The translations under genes were made by a program, and so were the position numbers. Positions 1 through 5,479 of a stretch of 6,667 nt of DNA are shown in pieces. Location: NCBI GenBank assembly GCA_022776205.1, contig JALFIK010000180.1, positions 1 to 6,667 on the forward strand, read 5' to 3'. Position 1 is the stretch's first letter; each line of letters begins with the position of its first letter. The notes beneath the pieces are model-generated. The model was not told the origin of the DNA. It searched no databases and saw only the letters and a list, made by a program, of their open reading frames with translations. The DNA comes from Eubacterium sp. Its GTDB lineage: Bacteria; Bacillota; Clostridia; Lachnospirales; Lachnospiraceae.

Positions 1-169
1 CACCGACAAGAGAGACTTTCGCAGCGTTCGGTGCCCATACCGCAAAATAAATTCCCTTTGTTCCGTCCACTTCTGCAGGATGTGCACCAAGCTTGTCATA
101 CAGATTATAGTGGGTTCCCTGTCCAAATAAATATTGATCAAATTCCGTAATAAATGTGGTATCTGACAT
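1..169 (-). CDS. glgB: 1,4-alpha-glucan branching enzyme, N-terminal fragment (runs off left edge)
   Basis: Only the first 56 residues are present, from the ATG at 169 to the window edge. The protein begins MSDTTFITEFDQYLFGQG, and the stretch LYDKLGAHP followed by GIYFAVWAPNAAKVSLVG is typical of the GlgB N-terminus entering its CBM48 (beta-sandwich) module. The family transfers alpha-1,4 glucan segments to alpha-1,6 positions during glycogen synthesis in the cytoplasm. The CBM48-like segment starts within about 40 residues, so this would be the short form without the extra N-terminal module of enterobacterial GlgB (inference). The start is supported by a strong AGGAGG at 178-183, 8 nt upstream, and no longer start is plausible. 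The catalytic GH13 domain lies outside the window, so integrity cannot be judged. Confidence 0.9.
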   Translation of the reverse strand, partial: MSDTTFITEFDQYLFGQGTHYNLYDKLGAHPAEVDGTKGIYFAVWAPNAAKVSLVG

Positions 170-209
170 ATAAGAATCCTCCTAATGATAAAGCTGAGTA
201 TTTTTGTAT

Positions 210-218
210 ATTATAACA
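210..218 (-). promoter_or_regulatory. Extended -10 element, probable glgB promoter
   Basis: Read on the minus strand, 218-210 is TGTTATAAT, a consensus TATAAT with the TG extension. It lies about 40 nt upstream of the glgB ATG, with the AGGAGG site (178-183) between them. The hexamer 17 nt further upstream (233-238, GTGAAG on the minus strand) matches TTGACA poorly, so the call rests on the extended -10. The implied start site near 203 leaves a leader of roughly 35 nt. Confidence 0.6.
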
Positions 219-261
219 CAAAACAGGTAATTCTTCACTAAGCATTTGTATATTTTTCGCC

Positions 262-370
262 TAATAAACCCTGAACAAAAGGGACACAGGGGAGAAAGCT
301 CCCGCATCAACCACGGCAAAAAACGAGACACCTTCCATACGCATTCGTATGCATCCCCGGAAGGCTTTTT
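262..370 (+). ncRNA. Candidate small structured RNA, family not recognised
   Basis: This part of the 309-bp gap between glgB and ilvE contains no convincing protein gene. On the plus strand it shows three stem-loops: CCCT/AGGG at 269-272/280-283 (or alternatively CCCTG/CAGGG at 269-273/287-291); GGGAG-AAAG-CTCCC at 290-303; and a terminal hairpin with a U-tract ending at 370 (separate entry). A complete intrinsic terminator facing away from glgB and towards ilvE, with no plus-strand ORF before it, implies a short plus-strand transcript. The 5' end is uncertain. A weak promoter could be TGATAA (186-191) and TATTAT (209-214) with 17 nt between. I compared it mentally with T-box, SRP RNA, 6S, c-di-GMP, glycine, ydaO and fluoride riboswitch signatures and found no match. 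No conservation data are available, so this remains a hypothesis. Confidence 0.3.
331..370 (+). terminator. Plus-strand intrinsic terminator without an upstream gene
   Basis: The outer stem is CCTTCC (331-336) with GGAAGG (359-364), followed at once by CTTTTT (365-370). Nested inside is ATACG-CATT-CGTAT (337-350), leaving the 8-nt GCATCCCC (351-358) unpaired on one side. The T-run directly abuts the stem only in the plus direction. In the minus direction seven bases separate the stem from the nearest T-run (318-323), so the element points rightward. Confidence 0.6.
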
Positions 371-407
371 ATGTAACAGGATAGTTTTGAGCCTTTCTTA
401 TTACATG

Positions 408-453
408 AAAAAACGTCCAAGAGGAGCTGTCTACCAGTCTCCTTTCGGACGTT
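408..453 (-). terminator. Rho-independent terminator of ilvE
   Basis: On the minus strand AACGTCC (453-447) pairs with GGACGTT (418-412). A further inner pairing of GGAG with CTCC closes the stem around an apical loop, and a T-run follows (413-408). It sits about 25 nt past the ilvE stop codon, the normal place for the end of that transcript. Confidence 0.85.
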
Positions 454-478
454 GATCTATCTTTTATAGAAAGAAGTA

Positions 479-1513
479 TTATTTATTTTTACAGATGACT
501 TTAATCCATCCTTCCGGTGCTTCAATATGACCCATCTGAATTCCGGTCAGTGTATCATATAACTTCTTAATTACCGGCCCCATCTCATCCATTCCACTTG
601 GGAAACAGATTTCTTTTCCATGGTCATTGATCTTTCCAACCGGGGAAATTACGGCTGCAGTACCGCAAAGACCACATTCTGCAAAATCCTTTACCTCATC
701 AAAGTAAACTTCTCTATGTTCCACTTCCATGCCCAGATAATGCTCTGCCACGTACATCAGTGAACGACGTGTAATGGATGGAAGAATACTGTCAGATTTT
801 GGTGTGACCATCTTACCATCTTTTGTAATAAAGATAAAGTTTGCTCCGCCGGTCTCTTCTACCTTGGTACGGGTACCTGGATCTAAGTACATATTTTCAT
901 CTAAGCCTTTCTGATGTGCATCCACAATTGCATGTAAACTCATGGCATAGTTCAGACCTGCCTTAATATGTCCGGTTCCATGTGGTGCTGCACGGTCATA
1001 ATCAGATACACGGATGACAATCGGCTTTGCACCACCCTTAAAGTAAGGGCCTACCGGTGTAACAAAAATACGGAACTGATACTCATCGGCCGGTTTCACA
1101 CCGATGACCGGATTGGTACCAAACATATATGGACGAATATATAAAGTCGCTCCGGATCCGTACGGAGGAACGTAAGCTGCGTTTGCTTCTACTACTTTCT
1201 CAACTGCCTCGATAAATTTCTCTTCCGGAAATACCGGCATCTCCAGTCTTCTGCAGGAATCTGCCATACGGGATGCATTTAAATCCGGGCGGAAACATAC
1301 GATATCTCCGTTCTCTGCTGTATATGCCTTTAATCCTTCAAAACAGGTCTGGGCATACTGAAAGACACCTGCACATTCATTCAGTGTGATTGTGGCGTCA
1401 TCTGTAAGAATTCCTTCATCCCAGACTCCGTCCTTATAATTCGCAACAAATCGTGCTTCTGTCTCCTGATAGGTAAATCCAAGCTCACCCCAGTTGATGT
1501 TCTTTTTTTCCAT
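479..1513 (-). CDS. ilvE: Branched-chain amino acid aminotransferase
   Basis: The 344-residue protein is a fold-type IV PLP enzyme of the long (about 340-360 aa) BCAT group. It interconverts Leu, Ile and Val with their 2-oxo acids using glutamate/2-oxoglutarate, the last step of branched-chain synthesis in the cytoplasm. Visible signatures are the substrate-pocket segment YAQTCFEGLKAY (53-64), RPYMFG (127-132), the catalytic lysine K184 in GHIKAGLNYA, and the PLP-ring glutamate region VEETGGANFIF (218-228). A GTAA loop follows (284-287). A CGLC pair (C280, C283) lies just before that loop, not at the place of the redox CXXC of animal BCATs, which comes after it. The ATG at 1513 has GAAGGGAAG at 1530-1522, 8 nt upstream. 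The gene has its own promoter and terminator, and the leader is too short for a T-box. BCAT is clear; the exact substrate range is inferred. Confidence 0.95.
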   Translation of the reverse strand: MEKKNINWGELGFTYQETEARFVANYKDGVWDEGILTDDATITLNECAGVFQYAQTCFEGLKAYTAENGDIVCFRPDLNASRMADSCRRLEMPVFPEEKFIEAVEKVVEANAAYVPPYGSGATLYIRPYMFGTNPVIGVKPADEYQFRIFVTPVGPYFKGGAKPIVIRVSDYDRAAPHGTGHIKAGLNYAMSLHAIVDAHQKGLDENMYLDPGTRTKVEETGGANFIFITKDGKMVTPKSDSILPSITRRSLMYVAEHYLGMEVEHREVYFDEVKDFAECGLCGTAAVISPVGKINDHGKEICFPSGMDEMGPVIKKLYDTLTGIQMGHIEAPEGWIKVICKNK

Positions 1514-1524
1514 TTCGAATACTT

Positions 1525-1579
1525 CCCTTCTTATGAAATAAATCTTTATGATAACTTCATTTCACCCTCATAAGATTTT
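1525..1579 (-). promoter_or_regulatory. ilvE 5' leader with competing hairpins
   Basis: In the minus-strand transcript the arm AATCTTATGA (1579-1570 continuing to 1568) can pair with TCATAAAGATT (1551-1541), giving about ten base pairs with one bulged A and a 16-nt loop. The same 5' arm, as TCTTATGA (1575-1568), is also perfectly complementary over 8 nt to TCATAAGA (1536-1529), which abuts and slightly overlaps the ilvE Shine-Dalgarno GAAGGGAAG. The two pairings exclude each other, so translation could be tuned by the leader. The pairings are seen in the sequence; any regulatory role is inferred. Confidence 0.35.
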
Positions 1580-1586
1580 TGCAGTT

Positions 1587-1615
1587 ATTATAGCACAACC
1601 TAAGAAAATATGCTA
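1587..1615 (-). promoter_or_regulatory. ilvE promoter (extended -10)
   Basis: On the minus strand TGCTATAAT occupies 1595-1587, a consensus -10 with TG extension. At a 17-nt spacing the -35 position (1615-1610) reads TAGCAT, which is weak. The predicted start near 1580 gives a leader of about 67 nt before the ilvE ATG. No terminator is seen between the SGNH hydrolase stop and this promoter, so readthrough from upstream could add to ilvE expression. Confidence 0.65.
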
Positions 1616-1617
1616 TA
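1589..1617. repeat. 7-bp inverted repeat spanning the ilvE promoter
   Basis: TATAGCA (1589-1595) and TGCTATA (1611-1617) are perfect inverted copies separated by 15 bp. One arm overlaps the extended -10 box and the other covers the -35 position. The centre-to-centre distance of 22 bp is about two helical turns, as for a dimeric repressor operator. It may equally be a chance arrangement caused by the -10 sequence itself. Confidence 0.4.
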
Positions 1618-1634
1618 GAAAATACTCCCGCTCT

Positions 1635-2273
1635 TTATTTTTTTAATGAATCAATCCACATTCGGGCAATCTGAATCATTCCTTTTTTGTTCGGATGAAT
1701 TCCGTCAACGGTTTCATAGGCAATTCCCATCTGTTCCAGATCGGCAAGATGTACTTCCGCCTTCTCCGCTTCCTCACGGATCAGCCGGGAATACACTCTT
1801 TTTGAAATCGTACCGTCCACATTAAAAAAACTCTGTTTTGATGACGACGGCTCTTTCCCTTCCGGAAGAGTCGAGCACCAGATCTGCGCATGGGGATATG
1901 CTCTTTTTAATTTGTGAAGCATCTGCCCATAAGAATAGGCAAATTCCTCCGGCAGTACGCAAAACCCCCAGTCATTGGATCCGGAACAGACCAGAATCAT
2001 ATCCGGATTCTCTCCGTCTCCCAGTGCCCGGATTCTCCCATCCGACATGGCTGAAGTGCTAAGATTTCCGGAAACCATGCTGCCTGCAAGGGAATTGTTT
2101 ACGAGAAGTTCTCCTCCAAGTGCACGAATTACCTGCATCCACCAGGTATCATCCACAGTGGCCACCCCCGTCTCCCTCTGAACATAGGAATCATAAAACA
2201 CGCCTTCTTTCGGCGTATAACCGGAATAGGTACTGATAGAATCTCCCAGAATTGATATTTTTCTTTTGTTCAT
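1635..2273 (-). CDS. SGNH/GDSL-family hydrolase, likely cytoplasmic
   Basis: This 212-residue protein carries the SGNH esterase/lipase blocks in order: GDS with nucleophile S12 near the N-terminus (ISILGDSIS), a block II-like NNSLAGS (about 60-66), GSND (98-101) with the oxyanion-hole Asn, and DGIHPN with catalytic D190 and H193. The family hydrolyses esters, including acyl esters, acetylated sugars and lysophospholipids; the substrate here cannot be told. There is no signal peptide or membrane segment, so it should act in the cytoplasm. An in-frame ATG exists at 2300, but ATG 2273 is preferred because GAGGGGG (2285-2279) lies 5 nt before it and GDS proteins normally start just ahead of the GDS block. 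It starts 37 nt after degV and has no promoter of its own that I can see, so the two are probably cotranscribed. Confidence 0.85.
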   Translation of the reverse strand: MNKRKISILGDSISTYSGYTPKEGVFYDSYVQRETGVATVDDTWWMQVIRALGGELLVNNSLAGSMVSGNLSTSAMSDGRIRALGDGENPDMILVCSGSNDWGFCVLPEEFAYSYGQMLHKLKRAYPHAQIWCSTLPEGKEPSSSKQSFFNVDGTISKRVYSRLIREEAEKAEVHLADLEQMGIAYETVDGIHPNKKGMIQIARMWIDSLKK

Positions 2274-2310
2274 GTAATCCCCCTCTTTCTCCTGCAGCAT
2301 ATCCCCTGAT

Positions 2311-3180
2311 TTATTTTTTTACATCAAATAAAAGACCGATTACCTTCGGACCGGCATTGGAAGCGACTTCCGCACCGATCTGATAGCACTCTGTCGGACC
2401 ATACCCGACTTTCTCCGTCATCTTCCGAATCATCTCGTCTTTTACTTTCTCATCATTTCCATAGGCAATCTGATAAGGAGATCCCGGCTCCATGTCCGCG
2501 ACAGTCAGCTCACAGACTTTCGAGATGACTTTCTTATCCCCACGGCATTTCCCTGCCGTGGTAATCTCATGATCCCAGATCTTCATGATCGGCTTAATTC
2601 CGATCTTATCGCCCAGAAAGGCTGCTGCACTGGGGATCCGCCCGGATTTTCCTGCATATTTCAGATTATAAATACCAAAATATACCCGGCGAAACGGAAT
2701 CTTTGCTTCCAGATATGCATTGATCTCATCCACGGATTTCCCTTCACCGGCCATCTTCGCCGCCTCTACGACCAGGTGTCCGTAGCCGCCACTGTAAGTT
2801 CCGCTATCGTGAGTATAAATATGAATCTTTCCCTCACACTCCGGATGCTCCTCATAAAGCATGTCGATTGCCATACAGGAATTTCCATAGGTTGCCGAAC
2901 CTTTTCCATTGATAATCACCAGAATCAGATCAGTATACCCCTGCTTATAGTAATCATAATATAACTCCATAAAATGATAAGCGGTAATCTGCGATGTCTT
3001 CGGGATCTCATCATATTCCTCCATCATCCGGTAAAAACCTTCGTTATCATAATCCACCCTGCTCGTATAAGTTTTATCCTCGATCACAACCGAATACGGA
3101 ATGATGTCAATATCATATTTTTTCTCCAGCTCCGTTGAAATGTCGCTGGCTGAGTCTGTGATAATTCGTAATTTGCCCAT
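2311..3180 (-). CDS. DegV family protein (fatty-acid-binding, FakB-like)
   Basis: The 289-residue protein matches the usual DegV length (about 280-290) and domain order. DegV/FakB proteins bind a fatty acid and, with FakA kinase, present it for phosphorylation. Visible marks are DSASD (9-13), KTSQIT with the conserved TSQ (62-64), a GKGSATYG segment (92-99) where relatives often have SSKLSGTYQ, DSGTYSGGYG (about 125-134), and GKSGRIP (GRI at 180-182). The C-terminal block, usually close to GTHTGPGALG, reads ASNAGPKVIG here (S274, N275), so the usual His is absent. The frame is open up to 3234, but the promoter at 3220-3248 puts the transcript start near 3213, which excludes that longer start. 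The ATG at 3180 begins MGKLRIITDSASD as in the family. Its Shine-Dalgarno AAGGA (3199-3195) is rather far, 14 nt upstream. No fakA homologue is in the window. Confidence 0.9.
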   Translation of the reverse strand: MGKLRIITDSASDISTELEKKYDIDIIPYSVVIEDKTYTSRVDYDNEGFYRMMEEYDEIPKTSQITAYHFMELYYDYYKQGYTDLILVIINGKGSATYGNSCMAIDMLYEEHPECEGKIHIYTHDSGTYSGGYGHLVVEAAKMAGEGKSVDEINAYLEAKIPFRRVYFGIYNLKYAGKSGRIPSAAAFLGDKIGIKPIMKIWDHEITTAGKCRGDKKVISKVCELTVADMEPGSPYQIAYGNDEKVKDEMIRKMTEKVGYGPTECYQIGAEVASNAGPKVIGLLFDVKK

Positions 3181-3219
3181 ATAATCTATTCCAATCCTTC
3201 CAAAAATTTTAATAAAATC

Positions 3220-3248
3220 ATTATAAACAAGCATATGAATCCTGTCAA
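3220..3248 (-). promoter_or_regulatory. Consensus sigma-A promoter of degV
   Basis: On the minus strand TTGACA (3248-3243), a 17-bp spacer and TATAAT (3225-3220) match both consensus hexamers perfectly. The start should lie near 3213, about 33 nt before the degV ATG. An 8-bp palindrome TTCCGGAA (3250-3257) sits next to the -35 box and could be an operator, though this is not shown. Confidence 0.88.
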
Positions 3249-3316
3249 CTTCCGGAATCCCTTTCTAACGGTTTCCTTCCCGCAGACCGGAACAATTTTT
3301 CCATTTATCAGACGCA

Positions 3317-3347
3317 ATAATCCCGCGGAAACTGACCGCGGGATTAT
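3317..3347 (-). terminator. Perfect 12-bp hairpin behind the reactivase gene, probable terminator
   Basis: ATAATCCCGCGG (3317-3328) and CCGCGGGATTAT (3336-3347) pair without mismatch around a 7-nt loop, 31 nt after the reactivase stop and before the degV promoter. The position suits a terminator. Neither side carries a good T-run: the minus side continues TGCGTCT. It may therefore work weakly, need a factor, or serve to protect the mRNA 3' end. Confidence 0.55.
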
Positions 3348-3378
3348 CCTTAAGTATATTCTTAGTATATTTTCTGAA

Positions 3379-5196
3379 TTATTCTTCTTCGAGACATGCC
3401 ATGGCAAGACCGGTGGCAACCGCATTACGCGGTCCTTCACAGCCACGGATATTGCCTCGTCCGGCAACAATATCATACTGCGAAAGAGCATCTGTCACAA
3501 AGTTTGGAATCTCAAAGTCGAGAGCAGAACCGCCAACCATAACAACAAACTGGATATCATGCGGATTTCCTGTCGGACTTACTTTGGAAAGAGCACGGAC
3601 TGCATTCGTTACAAAAACTTTCTTCTTTGCATTGATACGGATTTGTTTTACCTTCTCAAGGGACTCTACTCCGTCAAGAGGAACGAGTTCATCATTTTCC
3701 TTTACAAGAACAACTTTGGCAAAAATATACGGATCCAATGGTTTATCAAAGAACTGTACTGTTCCATCTTCATGACGGATGTGGAACAGACTCTCTACTT
3801 TTGCCAGAGAATACTTCTTAATATCCTCTGCACGATCAAAGCTGTCTAGACCAAGCTCGGACTGGATGAGTACGGACACCATATTTCCGGCTCCTGCCAG
3901 ATGGATCAGTTTTACCTTGCCTTCCCGATTAATAATCGAAGCATCCGTAGAACCGGCTCCCATGTCCACGATGGCAAGCGGTACGCTTGTACCCGGAGTA
4001 GTAAGAGCTCCCTTAATCGCCATATCAGCCTCAACGCCACCTACATATACCGGCACATTCAGTTTCTCGGTAAGTACGCGGGCAATCTTCTCCATCTGGA
4101 GACGGTCAGACTTAACCATGGCAGCAATTCCTACCGCATTCTCCAGGGCAAATTCATCGGCAATACCTCCGATTACCTTCTGCGGATTAAATGTGTCTAC
4201 TGCAAGGATATCCTGAATCTTAATTTTATCCGGACTCTTTTCTGTAAGGCCGGCCATGGTACGGCGAACTTTATCTAACATATTCCCCACATTCGTTCCG
4301 GTCTCTCCCTGAATATCCTGAATGTCCTGTATCGTTGCGATCGCTTCCATGATTTTGTCGGCACCTTCATCCACATCCACGTCGACTTCCTTCTTCGGAC
4401 CAACGACATTGATGGTTCCTGCCTTAATGCTGCGTGCCTGCACATCACCGGTCGGTGTCTTAATGACAACTCCGGAACGGCTTCCGATAAGGGAACGGGC
4501 AATCGGTACCACACGTTTCGTCTCCTCGGAATCCAGATCAAACACCGTTGCAATTCCGTATGGGTTGGACAAAGTATCTAAAACAGTTCCCTGCGGTGCA
4601 ACCTCAATGGCACAGGTCATTCCTAAAGGAACCTTTTCAATCTGAAGCACTTCATCAATAATCGGGATCTTCCGGTCAAGACGATTATTCAAAAGTACAC
4701 CGTCATCTTCCTGAACAATGGCACCTGTAATATGTACATTCTTCTTCGCCCCGTTCATCATCAGTGCGGCCTGTGCAAAGGATACACTCGATGGAACAAC
4801 GACAATCACATCTTTCTCTTCTGTTATTTTAGAAAGTTCTGTAACGAGAACGGAAGTACCGACTCCGACTCCGTTTCCACCCGGTGTGCTTGGATTGTGT
4901 CCAATTACTGTCGATTCCGTAATGACTGTCTGGGAAATCGTCTCCATAGCCACATCACCGATAACCGGTGCTGCTTCATTAATACGAATCTCCTGCAAAT
5001 CACTGTAATCCATCCCCACTTTATCAAGGGCGTTCCTTAAAGACATAAATACACCACTGATATTTTGCAGGGTTCCCTTGATTCCTGTTGTCGGACCAAT
5101 TCCACTGGCTATGAATTCAATATCTTTACCATCAATTTTCGCAATGGCAACTTCTGTGGTGGCATTACCTATATCAACACCCGCTACATATTTCAT
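3379..5196 (-). CDS. Diol/glycerol dehydratase reactivase large-subunit-like ATPase
   Basis: The 605-residue protein resembles DdrA/PduG/DhaF in length (about 605-610) and sequence. These actin/Hsp70-fold ATPases, with a small subunit, release damaged cobalamin from B12-dependent diol or glycerol dehydratases so that the enzyme can be reloaded. Seen here are the phosphate-1 loop VDIGNATTE (7-15), the phosphate-2 loop VDMGAGSTD (410-418), MVGGSALDFEIP (553-564) as the adenosine motif, and a C-terminal GNIRGCEGPRNAVATGL segment (581-597). The inserted swivelling region with DIQDIQ lies between. Start choice: MKYVAGVDIGN at 5196 matches the family N-terminus and has AAAGGA 8 nt upstream. An ATG at 5205 with GGGAG is almost as good, and one at 5271 is open but weaker. 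No small subunit (PduH/DdrB) and no dehydratase is adjacent within the window, so the client enzyme is unknown. Confidence 0.88.
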   Translation of the reverse strand: MKYVAGVDIGNATTEVAIAKIDGKDIEFIASGIGPTTGIKGTLQNISGVFMSLRNALDKVGMDYSDLQEIRINEAAPVIGDVAMETISQTVITESTVIGHNPSTPGGNGVGVGTSVLVTELSKITEEKDVIVVVPSSVSFAQAALMMNGAKKNVHITGAIVQEDDGVLLNNRLDRKIPIIDEVLQIEKVPLGMTCAIEVAPQGTVLDTLSNPYGIATVFDLDSEETKRVVPIARSLIGSRSGVVIKTPTGDVQARSIKAGTINVVGPKKEVDVDVDEGADKIMEAIATIQDIQDIQGETGTNVGNMLDKVRRTMAGLTEKSPDKIKIQDILAVDTFNPQKVIGGIADEFALENAVGIAAMVKSDRLQMEKIARVLTEKLNVPVYVGGVEADMAIKGALTTPGTSVPLAIVDMGAGSTDASIINREGKVKLIHLAGAGNMVSVLIQSELGLDSFDRAEDIKKYSLAKVESLFHIRHEDGTVQFFDKPLDPYIFAKVVLVKENDELVPLDGVESLEKVKQIRINAKKKVFVTNAVRALSKVSPTGNPHDIQFVVMVGGSALDFEIPNFVTDALSQYDIVAGRGNIRGCEGPRNAVATGLAMACLEEE

Positions 5197-5313
5197 ATCT
5201 CCCATCCTTTCTCCCACAAAGAATTCCCGGAAAATCTTCTCCTGAAAATTCCGACGAATCTTTGCGGACATACGCTTCTGTATGATTGTAAAATCGCACA
5301 GTATTCTGCTTAA

Positions 5314-5342
5314 ATTATAACACCGGGCAAAAAATGGGTCAA
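5314..5342 (-). promoter_or_regulatory. Strong promoter of the reactivase-like gene
   Basis: On the minus strand TTGACC (5342-5337), a 17-bp spacer and TATAAT (5319-5314) form a near-consensus sigma-A promoter, with an added TG extension (TGTTATAAT, 5322-5314). Transcription would start near 5307, leaving about 100-110 nt of leader. The gene is therefore expressed independently of the zinc-ribbon gene upstream. Confidence 0.85.
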
Positions 5343-5479
5343 ACAGAACCGTTACGAATTTCTTGATATTATTATGTAATTTTTACAACAAATCTGCCCT
5401 CAACCCATTCCGGTTAGCAATATTTTGTTTCTTTCCATTTTTTCTTGACATTTTTCTCAGTCCCACGGAAAACGAACTG

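Noticed and set aside
246..455. A 69-codon plus-strand open frame across the glgB-ilvE spacer
   Set aside because: It runs through two hairpin terminators, has no Shine-Dalgarno and no protein-like composition; the stretch fits RNA structure and terminators better.
1543..1575. Tiny leader peptides in the ilvE 5' region (ATG AGG GTG AAA TGA and ATG AAG TTA TCA TAA)
   Set aside because: Only four codons each, without runs of Leu, Ile or Val as in classic attenuator peptides; most likely chance.
1514..1634. T-box or other known riboswitch upstream of ilvE
   Set aside because: The promoter leaves only about 67 nt of leader, and no T-box consensus or antiterminator is present.
3235..5040. Several plus-strand open frames of about 90-200 codons opposite the reactivase gene
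   Set aside because: Their sequences look like no protein family and they lie antisense to a gene with clear motifs; shadow frames.
5445..5450. TTGACA hexamer on the plus strand downstream of the zinc-ribbon gene
   Set aside because: No acceptable -10 box lies 16-18 nt downstream and no plus-strand gene follows.
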